A stretch of 64,000 nucleotides of DNA from assembly GCA_963575645.1 (NCBI GenBank), contig OY754470.1, positions 11,416,501 to 11,480,500 on the forward strand, read 5' to 3'. The notes beneath the pieces are model-generated. The model saw only the letters and a program-made list of their open reading frames with translations, was not told where the DNA came from and did not search any database. The DNA is from Xanthostigma xanthostigma. Taxonomy: Eukaryota > Arthropoda > Insecta > Raphidioptera > Raphidiidae. The position numbers and the translations under genes were made by a program. Positions within the stretch are counted from its first letter, which is position 1, and each line of letters starts with the position of its first letter. Of the stretch, positions 22,783-33,555 are shown one piece after another.

Positions 22783-23614
22783 TCCATACTACTATTATAG
22801 ATGCGAAAGTAACTCTGACTGTCTATCTGTTACGGTTTCGCGACCAAATTGCTAGGCCCATTGTGATGAAATTTATTACGGAGATAGTTTGAAGTCTGGG
22901 GAAAAATGTAGGCTACTGGTTTTTGAAAATTAAACCCCTAGGATGATGAAGGAGAGTTGTAATATTGTATGAAGTTACGCTTTCACGGCCAGATCGCTGG
23001 ACCGTTTTAAAGAAATCTAATATAGAGTTTAAATTCTATGAAAGGACATAAACTAATTTTTTTTTTAAATTTACCTCTAAAGGGGTTAAATTCCTTCTCG
23101 TAAATTAAGGTTATAAGTGGGTGTTCCGCGGTACTATTAATGCAAAATCTTGATGCGCTCAAATTGTGAAATGGTACACGTTTACAAATTTCTCATCGGG
23201 GTCGAAATATTATTACCACTATTATAATTAGTGGCAAATGTAAAAGAGACAGTGTTTTAATAGCACGAATAACAATTATACCAACGGAGTTACCTTTTTA
23301 TTTTAAAAGATTACCATTTTCATTAAAAACTGCTTTCGGAATAACTATAAACAACGCCCAAGAGTAAACACTTATAGTAGCTGGTATTCATTTAGAAAAA
23401 AACGTGTTTTTTTGCACGGCGAGCTGTATGTGGCTTATACACGTGTATCTAATCCACAATGTCTTAATGTTTTTGCAAAAAAAATGGTAAAACAAAAAAC
23501 ATTGTTCATAGGGCCATCTTAAATTAGAGTCTTGCTTGAATTTAATAATTTATTAATCAATTATATCCATTGTGCACACTGATTTCACGCGGACGAATCA
23601 CGGGTAAAAGCTAG
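22783..23614 (+). mobile_element. Helitron with remnant helicase tail
   Basis: It starts TCCATACTACTATTATAGAT right after an A, and ends ACGGGTAAAAGCTAG right before a T: the A|TC...CTAG|T boundary of Helitrons. Just before the end, ACGCGGACGAATCACGGGT has the GC-rich hairpin position. The left end continues TGCGAAAGTAACTCTGACTG and TGATGAAATTTATTACGGAG, as in a Helitron family widespread in moths and butterflies. Unlike most such copies, it still carries the C-terminal part of the RepHel protein (23278-23522). Confidence 0.82.
23278..23522 (+). pseudogene. RepHel helicase C-terminal fragment
   Basis: The frame from 23278 reads IPTELPFYFKRLPFSLKTAF then GITINNAQE, which corresponds to the SF1/Pif1-type helicase motif V region of Helitron RepHel proteins (usually TINKSQGQ). 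A stop follows at the next codon, then TLIVAGIHLEKN. After a frame change near 23405 comes FLHGELYVAYTRVSNPQ and LNVFAKKMVKQKT, the motif VI region (usually HGQLYVACSRV), ending at TAA 23520-23522. The Rep nuclease and helicase motifs I-IV are gone. It is broken by at least one stop and one frameshift. Confidence 0.82.
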
Positions 23615-24355
23615 TTAATTTATATAGCTAAGCTGTTATGTAAGGTACAATGAATGTTCATATGTCAGAAGCGTTTGACATAATTGCTGTTTGATTGAAT
23701 ATTGTTCTACTACATACCGTCGATACTATAAAGCATAGTAAGAAGACATTTATTTGGTTCGACAGTTTCCGTTGGCAAAACTGAATTATTAATGTTTACT
23801 CAACTGACAATTATTCTGAATAGACGAAATTATTAAAGCGTTTAATTTTTTTGTACATGAAATGAAATATTATAGATTACAAAAGGAATTAGTCTTTGAA
23901 TATAACCATTGGTTTGTAAAAATCGAGGAATTGTTCGAAATGCAATAATTGGTAGGTAATAAAATTTACTAAAAATACAGAAATATGTATCACCTACGTG
24001 TGATTTTTCAAATTTTATTTTACTTGTCAAATTACATAGAAATTTCGTTACTGTTTTACAAAAAAATATTAATAAAATATTTATTTTCACTGGCAAAAAA
24101 GTGTTTCTAAAATGTAGTATGTCTGTTTGGTATCGGTTTTTACCGACTTCACTAGATAATAGCTGGACTCATTCTGATGAAATTTGGCACTGTCTACTGA
24201 TACCCAAACTTATATATACATATAATACTAGCGGACCCGGCGAACTTCGTACCGCCTAACAGTATAATCTTTATATATAATTGGAACATCTATCTATCTA
24301 TCTATTTTATTAATTGCTAGCTATTTTAAAATATACATGGGCGTATATATGTGTA

Positions 24356-24572
24356 TGTCGAGCACTCCGGCTGCGCCGTCCTGCTCGAAAAAAAATAGCG
24401 TAATGTATTCGTGGATAACTGGTCTTTAAAACGCTTGATCTATTTCGAGCACTCCGGCTGCGCCGTCGTGCTCGAAAAAGAATAGCGTAAAGTATTCGTG
24501 GTAACTGGTCTTTAAAACACTTGCTCTATTTCGAGGGTTCACTCCGGCTGCGCCGTCGTGCTCGAAAAAAAA
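24356..24572. repeat. About 85-bp tandem repeat with hairpin, 2.5 units
   Basis: Each unit contains CGAGCACTCCGGCTGCGCCG then TCGTGCTCGAAAAA, so CGAGCAC...GTGCTCG can form a GC-rich hairpin. A spacer AATAGCGTAA.GTATTCGTGG and CTGGTCTTTAAAAC separates the hairpins. The last unit stops after the hairpin. The repeat lies inside the Helitron at 24228-24953. The frame at 24521-24781 is produced by these repeats. Confidence 0.85.
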
Positions 24573-24620
24573 GCATTTGTTTTAAACGATATTCAGTTTT
24601 TTTACATCCTCGATCTAAAT

Positions 24621-24741
24621 ATATGGTTGTTAAGTTCGTTGCGCCATCTATTGAATATTCACTCAATCCAGTCAACAGGTATCGCCATCTTATATGGTTG
24701 TTAAGTTCGTTGCGCCATCTATTGAATATTCACTCAATCCT
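24621..24741. repeat. 71-bp direct repeat, two units
   Basis: ATATGGTTGTTAAGTTCGTT followed by GCGCCATCTATTGAATATTC and ACTCAATCC occurs at 24621 and again at 24692, virtually unchanged. It lies within the same Helitron. Confidence 0.9.
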
Positions 24742-24953
24742 GGAGCTAACAGATAATTATGACTGTCAAGTCAAGGAATAGACAAATAATTTGCAATAAA
24801 ATAATATTGCGACTATAAATTGAAATGTAAGCTATCCTATCTTTCAAGTTGGGTCGAATTGCACACGGTGTGCAAATCAAATTTAAAATCGGTTCAGTAG
24901 TTTAGGAGTTCATCGCGGACAAACATGTGACACGTAATTTTTATATATAAAGA

Positions 24954-25869
24954 TAGTACTTTTAATTTGTTACGCTCGTGTTAGGATACGATTCCTGTCA
25001 AAGGCGACCGTTAACGAACTTGCGGGAAAAAGCCCTAATATAGTACTTGAATAAATGTTTACTTAAAATATTTAAATTTTATCTAATATAAATCTGTTAA
25101 AACATATGGCCACATGTGATTACTTAATGATTTAAAAAAAAAACACAAAACAAGGAACCCACATTATATAGTTTGTTTTTTAACATCAAAAAGAAAATAC
25201 CGCGTGCATTAAAATTAAAAGAAACAACACATCTCAATTAAAAACATCAAAAATAATTATCCACAGACTTGAAGACAAATTAACGACATCTATTTTATAT
25301 AACAAGTAAAACGCCTCTGTTATATTTCAACAAAAACAAGCAACTAACCTCATAAAACTTAATGTAATTAAAACAAACTGGTATAAAGCAAAGATGTACA
25401 ACGTTCATTAAAGAAACCAACACGGATTGAACGTTGGAATATACTAAATTTCAAACAGAGATACCGTTTTTGATCAAGTTTATATTACAATTAATTCTAA
25501 CTGATGAGTTTGTTGAACTAGCTTAAAAACACTAACGTAATTTGATCGATATCTTTGTAAAATATGGTATTGTTTAAACGGATTGATAGCGTGTTTCAGA
25601 GCGAATAAAATTTATCAATAAACCCATCTCATCAAGTGGTTGAGATTAAACCATTGCAGAGCAAGTTTTAATGACGGTGAAGCTAAAAGGGTTTTTTTTC
25701 AACAGTGTGGGCCTTTTGTGTTGTATATGTTCTAGGTAACAAATGGGGGTTTGATGGAAAACTAATATGTATACATGGTAACCCATATAAAAATGACTGA
25801 CATACAGTCAAGCCCTCCTATATGCTTTGCTTTACTCGTTGACTGCATCTTTAAGCCACTCACCATACT
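24954..25869. other. No supported gene
   Basis: AT-rich sequence with short A runs. No terminal repeats or coding similarity seen. Confidence 0.45.
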
Positions 25870-26285
25870 TTATTAACGTCGATTAAACCAGCAAACGTAA
25901 ACAAGTTTTATAGGTATATATAAACAAACAACTCTACTAGACCTAAACTCAGAAAATTCGTTGGACTCATGCACCCCTGAGAAAACATCTACACAGAATG
26001 GGGATACGTCAGGAATCGACACAGTGTAGATTTTGCGAAATGGAGAACGAAAAACCCAACCATTTACTGTACGAATGCGAGGCCCTAGCCTACAGAACAA
26101 CTATCTTTGAATACATTTATGAGAGCGGAGTTATTCTTCAGGCCAATCTAGTCACCAATCTTCTGGAGGTCATGAGAAGATCCAAACTATTGGAGGACTA
26201 GATCCAGCACAAGGGGGAGCACAAAAATCATTTTAGGATGACGTGCATTAATGGGCTATTAAGCCATAACCTCTAACTTTTTTAT
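25870..26285 (+). pseudogene. LINE (Jockey/I-type) RNase H-side C-terminal fragment
   Basis: From 25974 the frame reads PLRKHLHRMGIRQESTQ, then CRFCEMENEKPNHLLYEC and EALAYRT, ending at 26201. The C-x2-C-x8-H-x4-C knuckle after an L-R-K-H-L-H stretch is the usual end of LINE ORF2 proteins with an RNase H domain. The upstream part is out of frame. Beyond the stop, AAGGGGGAGCACAAAAATCA and GGCTATTAAGCCATAACCTC match the short 3' UTR typical of these LINEs. The reverse transcriptase is missing, as in a 5'-truncated insertion. Confidence 0.75.
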
Positions 26286-26526
26286 TTCATTTCATCAGCT
26301 CTACTCCGGCTTCGTCCGATTTTTTCGATTGTCTATTAAAGATGCTGCTATAAAAAGATGCTGTATAAAAGAAAATAACAAAATCGTGAACCCCCTTCCT
26401 CAAATGATAAAGATTTTGTAAATAAGATTGATAATATCTGCTCGCCTCCTATTTCGTTAAAAAAAACATCAAAATTCATCTAATAGTGTTTAAAGATACA
26501 TCCTTACGGAGAATTTTTTACTATAA

Positions 26527-26905
26527 TCTATATGCCACTATATAGTATATATAGTTGAAGAGTTTGTTTGTTTGGTTGAACACGCTAATCTCAGGAACTA
26601 CTGGTTCGAATTGAAATTTTTTTTTGTTGGATAGCCCATTTATCGAGGACGGCTATAGGCTATATAATATCACGCTACGACCAATAGGAGTGGAACATCA
26701 ATGACAAATTTATTTCCGATCGATTTCGAAAAAAAAATTGTACATCACAATGGAAGGTCGTTAGTTTCTATAAAAAAATTCCAGTCAATTGGGCGAAAGC
26801 ACCATTTCAACTTCAATAAAAAAATATTAACATATTAACAATTGACATATTATAAAAAATAAAATTTCTGTTAAAGCGTGTGGTGACGCGGGTAACGAGT
26901 ATAAT
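26527..26905 (+). mobile_element. Helitron-like non-autonomous repeat
   Basis: Starts TCTATATGCCACTATATAGT after an A, followed by GAAGAGTTTGTTTGTTTGG, CGCTAATCTCAGGAACTACTGG and GGCTATAGGCTATATAATAT, a very common lepidopteran repeat order. The 3' end near GGTGACGCGGGTAACGAGTA has lost the CTAG. Assignment to Helitrons rests on the start and on the position of GC-rich sequence at the end. Confidence 0.55.
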
Positions 26906-26984
26906 AAAAATTATAATATTTGCTATTGGTATGTATGGTTAAATAATTTGGATTTAGATGTAAAACATAATGAAAGCATGCTTG

Positions 26985-27425
26985 TCAGCAGCCTGACAAA
27001 TTTCTTTCTGACTGATATTCAGAGCAAAAGAACAGCTGATTTTTTTATTTTTAAAATATTTGCAAAACTATAATACTTTGTAAAAAATCTTTTTTACAAA
27101 ACTTTCTTAAAAGAATAAATAGAATAATTAACCGCCATGAAAACTATATTGTTATAATATAAAAAACTACAATCTCTTTTGCACTTGCGCCGATTGTCTT
27201 CAGAAACAATAGGCGTCTTGTTTCCATATCAAACAAAATTCGGTTATAATCAATTTGATCTACAGACAAACAGACAAATACACAAACATACGCTTAGACT
27301 GTTTCCAAAAATATGTTTTTGGATTCGAGGGACCCTTTACATTGAAAAAATATTATTAATTTTGAAAAGTGAATTTTGACCTAAATTAGTACTATACCCA
27401 AATTGTGGAGTTGAAGTGGTAAAAT
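26985..27425 (+). repeat. Repeat family S, copy 3
   Basis: It begins with the 5' section shared with 59880-60060 (TTCAGAGCAAAAGAACAGCT, TTTTTTACAAAACTTTC) and continues with TCTCTTTTGCACTTGCGCCG, ATCAATTTGATCTACAGACA, AAAGTGAATTTTGACCTAAA and an end GTGGAGTTGAAGTGGTAAAA. It is the fullest copy of the family. The frame at 27179-27379 is read from the repeat and is not a gene. Confidence 0.65.
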
Positions 27426-27547
27426 AAAACAAAAACAGGTCAAACATAAAAAACAGTCTATATCGAAATGAACTTATTGAAAACCACTGAATCGAACCCG
27501 TTTTGTATCAGCTCTATAACAGTTTACACTCACACGCACTTGAAATG

Positions 27548-27634
27548 ATCATGCCCATTGTCATCACTGTCATCATCATCATCACCGTCACTCGTCCTCG
27601 TCGTTGTTGTCGTCAACGTCGTCGTGACTGAATG
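27548..27634. repeat. Degenerate trinucleotide tract
   Basis: Runs of CAT/CAC then CGT/TGT triplets (TCATCATCATCATCACCGTC, CGTCGTTGTTGTCGTCAACG). On the minus strand this would encode acidic residues (D, E, N), but a stop interrupts it and no flanking coding sequence exists. I read it as a decaying microsatellite. Confidence 0.6.
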
Positions 27635-27849
27635 ACATTATTCACTAGCGTGTGTTAATGTGTGTGAACAGGGTGGTTTCCTGAGTGCACAGGGTGCGGT
27701 GAATACATGCACATATTACATCAAGGGGTGAATATTGCCGACTATAAATCTATATCCGAAAGACAAAATCGCATATGTCGAATTATTCTTTATGTTCACC
27801 TAAGGAAATTATAACGCTTTCTTCGCCGGAATGTCTGTAGGTTTTTTTT

Positions 27850-28235
27850 TTAATAATGGAAGCCGGTTTGTCACCAGGAACACTAGCTTTTAAGGCTTAT
27901 TGTGCTCTCGCTCAATCTCTTATGTCACCCGATCCAGTTTCCTCGTTCCTTGTACTAGCTTGCACAGTCCATAGACTGGACGTTTATATAGTCTTCTGGA
28001 CTCATTCTTGATTGTTCGTAGATTGTCTTCTACGATCCAAAGCCTCGCATTCGCACATAATAATATGGTACGCTCTTTCCGTCTTCTTATAGGCACTGTC
28101 TGCACTTTAAGTTTCTGTTAAACAATTCGCTTCTTTGGGGGTGTCCTTTCAGGGCACAATGTCCTGTTAGAAGGCCTACCATGAGGCGAAGATTGTTCTT
28201 ATACTTCATTCATCTATCGAGATGGCCCTTTAATA
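27850..28235 (-). pseudogene. LINE RNase H-side C-terminal fragment, frameshifted
   Basis: The minus strand reads NLRLMVGLLTGHCALKGHPQ then RSELFNRNLKCRQC, matching the LLTGHCPL(K/N)RH...C-x2-C region of Jockey/I-type LINE ORF2. Then a stop and frame change occur, followed by RMSPEDYINVQSMDCAS in another frame. The downstream GAGATTGAGCGAGAGCACAA and CCTTAAAAGC tail is the usual 3' UTR. It is the same LINE type as at 25870-26285 in the opposite orientation, but more decayed. Confidence 0.72.
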
Positions 28236-30329
28236 AAAGCCTGCAAATTTGATTCAGTATATCTTATGCTGAATTTTGATCCAGTCTCTTATTTGACCCC
28301 GTACTGTGCTTTTGGAGACTCTCGGGGCAGGCTTTGGGCCAATGTATATGGAGTTTGTATCTAACAAAAATTATCACAATTAAAATTAATCTATAAAGCA
28401 AAAAGGAAAACTGGATTTTCAATCGATTGCGTGCTACAAAAGTTTAATATTCTTATTTCACCACGGGTTCAACATAAGTAGTCTTGTCTTTAGGTTATAT
28501 CGGTATATTATAATAATGCATAGTGTGTAGTATTATGCATAAATGCAATACATCGGTTAGGTATATTGACATGGTACGGTTTAGAGTAGAAAATGATGGG
28601 CAAACATTTATTGCATTCAGCTGATTCAAATTTTTAACAAATTTGATCATTGGAACGACATATTAACTTTCAAATCAAAGTTACCAAAGGCTAAAGACAT
28701 TCATAAATAAACTCTGTTTGGAGACTTTATATTTGCCAGGACAGATAATTAACCAATCACTTGACATTACTGATTTACTCATGACGTCGTCAGGATGCCA
28801 ACCCATTGACCCTACACTGGTATAACAAACGTAAAAATGATGAGAATCGTCTACTATCGACTCAGTTTCAAATTGAATCAAAACGTGATAACATCCCTCC
28901 TTTCTTATATACAATGGCACATGGGGTCGAATGGATGATATTAACTAGATTGAAACTATGTCATATTTAATTATTGCTTTTAACAGTTTGTTATATTCAA
29001 CATACATCAGAAAGCAAAGAACTCTATTCAATGCCCCTATTTTAATTTTACTTAAAGTATTTCAAAGGATGATTTTCTAAAAGACAGGCATGCATTTTAT
29101 TGTTCAATCTTGTTTAGGGTGCCAAATATGCCATGCAAGATAATTTTAAATAAAAGAGTTGGAATTAAAAGGTAACGCTTTTGATATATATCATATCTAA
29201 ATAAGTATAGGTACAAAACAAAAATTTTGACAATCAGGCTTGTCCACAAATATGCTTGATTTTTCTCCGCAGGCATGCCGGTAAATAGTCAACTTATTTC
29301 TTAATATATCATACAATAAGTACCCAAAAATTAAGAAAGATTTGCTGAAAGGTTATGCGGATATCTTTTAAAACGGAAAACAATGTGCTCTGCAAAATTT
29401 AGGTGTTGGGAAATGTATGTATTTTAAACAATCTTGCAAAATTTTATCATTATTCAATAAATATGGTTAACACAAATAATCTTTGTAACGAACGTTTAAT
29501 TGACAAGCGGAAAATACAAAACTGCTCTAGAATTGAAAATATTAAACTCGGAATGCTAAAAATTTCAGAAATATTAGGCCAGTAGGTACATGTCAAATAT
29601 AAGCATACAATATATAAGTAGTCAATTTTGAATAAAATTATTTGTAAACTGCAAAAATCATAATTATGTCAAAATTATTCACTTTATAGAAAAAATGTAT
29701 GCGAAATGTATTTTAGAAAATTCAATGGTGTTTTATTTTCATTAAAACATTTTTGCTATTTGCTATATGAAGCACTCGAAGCAAGGCATTTAAAAAGAAA
29801 CTATTTTATTGCGCCATATTTTTAATCCCATTTCATTCAGGGCTTTGAAATATACAAATTCCCAAAGTCTCAAAACTTCTTCACTTATTCGGGACGGAAT
29901 CTACCTGTCGATTGAACTAAGTGTGTCTGGATAAAAGGAAGTATAATTTATGTTGTTTGAGCTATCTAAAGATAAACAAAAACACATTATCTGCGTAATA
30001 TAACGACGGTTGGATAATTAAAAAATTAATTCGATGATGAAAACGAGTACCTACGGCTGCTTCGTGTCGTAAAAGCAATATGAGTTTCGGGAACAGTTTA
30101 TGTGTTCAACGCTTTAAACTGGAGTTGTTCTGTTATAGAGTTTGACAAGCAGAAAACGCGTTTCCAATGCATGGTGGTATTTCAATATTATATTGCAACA
30201 ATCAGGAGTTGCTGTAATGTCTAATGGACTAAGAGCTGGCTACGGAGAAAATGGGTGACTCGGTGCAGAGCTGAAAATTTGCAGAATAATAGGAGATAGT
30301 ACAAGTAAGTAGGGAAAAAATTGCCAGAA
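28236..30329. other. No supported gene
   Basis: AT-rich DNA. The minus frame at 28681-28920 (79 codons, starting MPLYIRKEGCYHVL) and the plus frame at 29403-29585 have no domain I recognise and no splice signals in good context. Confidence 0.4.
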
Positions 30330-30620
30330 GGCTAGGCGGAAGATAAAGAGCCGCCAGAAGGCGCTAATGTTGCGAAAAATCAGTCTATAAAGCCGCGTAT
30401 AGGTACCTATATTTGCGAACCGAACTTATGACGAACCGTTCGTGGACCGGTAGCTAACATAATTGGGACGATGTGCCGAACACCGAACGAGCCGCTCGCG
30501 CAGATCCATCAAGGGTCGATTTTTTGACGAGCACAGAGCGAACCTGGTGTAAGTTGGAACGGCGTCGTTGGAGGTTCGTCACTTAGTCGAGTATTCGTTT
30601 AGCGGCGTATATATAATTTT
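30330..30620. repeat. GC-rich island with weak inverted ends
   Basis: Much less AT-rich than its surroundings. The left side AAGCCGCGTATAGG...GACGAACC and the right side, read in reverse, ATACGCCGCTAAACGAA...GACGAACC look like diverged inverted repeats. The interior is rich in CGAAC/GTTCG words (CCGAACACCGAACGAGCCGC). No frame or promoter pair is convincing. An old DNA element is the best guess. Confidence 0.4.
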
Positions 30621-31189
30621 TCGTATTATTTTTTTTATTTTTCGTATAATTTTACTTTAACTTGACAGTATTTTAACAGCTCAATATGTGTGAATATATG
30701 GACACCAATCGATAGTGTTACAATGTTTAATCAAAATCGTGTCAATTGACTTCGTCTTGACATACAGATATAAGTCCTATGAGACTTTTCGTCCACTACT
30801 TATTCGTATTTAGACATGTTTCTACAACCTACATATATACCTACCGATAATAATATTAGTGTGCATTATTTTTCCAGTCGTATATTATCGTACAATATTC
30901 CTTGTGAAAATGCTTGGAATGAAATTTCATGATAAATTATACAATTCAATACAGTCTGAAAACATGAAATAAAATCATAACTTATGAATTATGTTCAACA
31001 ATTTATTCCCCTATTTATTTAGCATAGAAATGCATAGCCGAGGTATTTCAGTAATAATTTAAACTTTTATATTGGTAATTGTGACAGGCGGAACTGTTTA
31101 TCATCAACAAAAGAATGGGGTTATAAATTCTGCATCAAAGAACACGTAAAATATAGACGTTCGTTATTTTATTGTACATGAACTGATAT
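30621..31189. other. No supported gene
   Basis: AT-rich sequence without recognisable structure. Confidence 0.45.
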
Positions 31190-31434
31190 TTTAAACGTTC
31201 TGAAATTTATTAGAACTTTGAGTTAATGCAATCTTAAAACAATATAACAATATAAAGTTGAACATGGAACATATCCCTATATCTAAAATGTCGCTAAACA
31301 TATCTGTAGCTAACAATCTATTGGTTTTTAGGCTATGAGCCCACGCTGCCTTAGTGACATTTAAACTATAAAATAAAACCATTTTCGATCAATTTAGCCG
31401 AGAACCAAATCCCGTAAGGTTCATGCGGGCTCCG
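31190..31434. mobile_element. CCCGCAC long-TIR element, right half only
   Basis: AACATATCTGTAGCTAACAA, TTTAGGCTATGAGCCCACG, CCATTTTCGATCAATTTAGC and the end GGTTCATGCGGGCTCC line up with the right arm of 21737-22265. The left arm is absent. Repeat family R begins directly after it, so the junction may mark where one element inserted into or replaced part of the other. Confidence 0.7.
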
Positions 31435-31435
31435 G

Positions 31436-31790
31436 TTCACAAGTTGGCTTCCATCACCGCACGTAACTTATTCAAAATGGGCCAAATTTTATTTTTCAGA
31501 TTTAAATTTATTTTCGGTTCCAAAATACAGAAAAAATTCTTAGAATTGTTTAGTGAAGATTAAAACGCGCTGCTAAAATTTTAATAAAATCGGTCCAATA
31601 GGGTCGAACTTACAAAAAGAAATGTATTAAAGGTTTACATTTATTCAATAAAGCATAAATGCTAGTCCGTATCAGAAATAACCCACATGCAAAATTTCAT
31701 TTAGATCTGTTTAGTCGTTACTGCTTGATTAAGTAACAAACATCCAAACTTTCAAATTTATAATATTAGTTAGAATAAAAACTAGTTAGC
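31436..31790 (+). repeat. Repeat family R, copy 2 (diverged 3' part)
   Basis: CCGCACGTAACTTATTCAAA, TTTAGTGAAGATTAAAACGC and TAAAATCGGTCCAATAGGGT match the middle of 32930-33555. The end instead reads TGCAAAATTTCATTTAGATC ... AACAAACATCCAAACTTTCA ... ATAATATTAGT, a common lepidopteran element tail. It is either a chimeric family member or two abutting elements. Confidence 0.6.
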
Positions 31791-32160
31791 TACATTACTC
31801 ATGTTAATAAATAATTACATTTTTGTAAAATAAATTATGTGTTCATAAAGAGTCAAAGCCGGTAGTTTATTAATGCTTATATTTCATGATTTTTTCAAAC
31901 TAACGCGTGAATAATTTTTAATGAGATGTACTTTTATATAATGTTTAATATAAATATATCAGACACCTCTATCTTTATAATGCAGCCTGGTACCTATATC
32001 TAATTAATTCGCAGGTGTTTATAATTTAATTAAACCTCAAATAGATGCGTATACCGGGCGTTCAAGAAAACATTATTGAAAATATAATATTAATCTACTT
32101 TGAGAGAATAAAACTAAGTTCTAGTATCTGAACTGAAAAGTACTCGGCACTGCGCGCATT
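31791..32160. other. No supported feature upstream of the promoter-like block
   Basis: AT-rich DNA. No terminal repeat is visible that would make the following promoter-like block part of an LTR. Confidence 0.4.
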
Positions 32161-32196
32161 GGAGAGTTTTTGTGGAAACAGGTTGAGAAGGGTTTC

Positions 32197-32290
32197 GAAC
32201 ATTCAAGAAAAAGCTAGAATGGGTACCCCACGCATATAAATACAGCCGTGCCTGCAGTTCACAGGTCAAAATACAGTTGGACAGTCAGTC
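32197..32290 (+). promoter_or_regulatory. Heat-shock-type promoter: HSE array, TATA box, start region
   Basis: GAA 32197, TTC 32202 and GAA 32207 follow each other at exact 5-bp steps. The fourth pentamer is degenerate (AGC 32212), and GAA returns at 32217. This is the layout of a heat shock factor binding array. A TATA box TATAAATA lies at 32235-32242, 16 bp downstream. About 30-50 bp beyond it come ACAGTTGG and GTCAGTCG, possible initiators. A 5' leader without upstream ATG runs to ATG 32370. The frame from there (57 codons, MSCIFFCVPND at the start) resembles no heat-shock protein. Family and target are unknown. Confidence 0.5.
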
Positions 32291-32299
32291 GAACTCAAG

Positions 32300-32925
32300 A
32301 GTGTATCAACAGTGACTAGGCATAAATCATTGAATTCGGATATACATTTCTAGAGCACTTAAATAAATATGTCTTGTATATTTTTCTGTGTACCTAATGA
32401 CTTTGTATTCTTTTTTCCTATCTCTCCTCTTCACACAATACCGAACTACACACATTCATGTTGCACACTCGCTTATCTATGCTATATGCTAGTTGTGCTG
32501 ATCTGTGAAATAGTCGGGATTAGTTTTTTTATTGGCTTTTGATGAGAGAAAACTCAATGAATAATTAAGTGAGACGGTCACTTTATAGAGCGGACACAGA
32601 AAGAGACGAATGTATAATTATTTCAGTATACATAATAAAAAGGCGGATGAAGCAACATAATTGATTTGTCTAATTTACTGCCTGTTTCTTAAATGAAATC
32701 AATCGAGTTTAGTTAATTTTATGTTACAGGTGTTTAAGATAATTAAATGTTAAAAAACGATGTATGCTAATCAGAACAGATCGATGCCAAGGCAACTGAA
32801 TTGAGTGAGAATAATAAGATGTCTGCTAAATGAAAATGTTTTTATGTATCTTTTAATAAATTGGTTTAATTTTAATGTGAATAATATTACTTATATTAAA
32901 TCCACACAGTTTTTTGTGAAATAAT
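32300..32925. other. No recognisable gene downstream of the promoter-like block
   Basis: Only short frames follow the HSE/TATA block. No Hsp70, small Hsp (alpha-crystallin) or Hsp90 motif appears. A noncoding transcript, a spliced gene whose exons lie outside the window, or a chance or fossil promoter all remain possible. Confidence 0.4.
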
Positions 32926-32929
32926 TTTT

Positions 32930-33555
32930 AGTCTATTTGCCATATGGTACATACACTATTGGCGTCGGTCGGATAGCGGGACCTATGGGTCAGACTATAA
33001 CTTTTCGAGGTTTCAATTTTGAAAAAGGTGATATATGTATGCACATAATATGTGTACGGGCAATAACTTTCGAAAGAGTGTATAGATTTTGACGAAATTT
33101 GGTAAACACATTGCAATCCATCCCCGCACGAAGCTTATTTAAAATGGGCCTAATCGGGTCATTCTAAGGGTGGGTTTTAGGGGTTGAAAAGGGGTTTTTG
33201 GGCTTAAAAATAAACGTAAAAAATGTCAGAATCGTTTTAAAATTGAAATTAAACTCTTTAGTGAAGATTAAAACGTTCTGCCAAAATTTTAATAAAATCG
33301 GCCCGACAGGATCGGACTTACAAATTTTGAGAAAACATTCGTTTGCGGATACGGGTTTACATGTATTTTAATTGGTGCAGATTTTGAATTGACAACAAAA
33401 CAAATATTATTTTAAGGGGTGTATCAAGGCGTATTTTTTTTTAATTTGTGCAAAAAAACATACACAGAGACACATAATAAAATCACACTGTCTTTAATAG
33501 CAAATATATCTACTATAATGTCGGCAGGGTTTGGCACTGCGACCCGAGTTTTTTT
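32930..33555 (+). repeat. Repeat family R, copy 3 (longest)
   Basis: Includes a 5' section (ACCTATGGGTCAGACTATAA, GAAATTTGGTAAACACATTG, CCCCGCACGAAGCTTATTTA) not seen in copy 1, then the shared ATCGGCCCGACAGGATCGGA, TTTTAAGGGGTGTATCAAGG and final GTCGGCAGGGTTTGGCACTG. Noncoding; type unknown. Confidence 0.65.

Larger units (their letters stand above)
24228..24953 (-). mobile_element. Complete non-autonomous Helitron (726 bp)
   Basis: On the minus strand it begins TCTTTATATATAAAAATTAC GTGTCAC after an A and ends TTCGCCGGGTCCGCTAG before a T. The subterminal GAACTTCGTAC / TCCGCGATGAACTCCTAAAC sequences are standard for this Helitron family. No Rep or helicase remains. The interior is filled by two unrelated tandem arrays (24356-24572 and 24621-24741), which is common in non-autonomous Helitrons. 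Confidence 0.85.

Noticed and set aside
27548-27634. Acidic-repeat coding exon on the minus strand
   Set aside because: An in-frame stop interrupts the D/E/N-rich stretch and there is no flanking coding sequence, so it is a microsatellite.
28681-28920. 79-codon minus-strand frame beginning MPLYIRKEG
   Set aside because: No recognisable domain, promoter or splice sites. Its length is unremarkable for 64 kb scanned in six frames.
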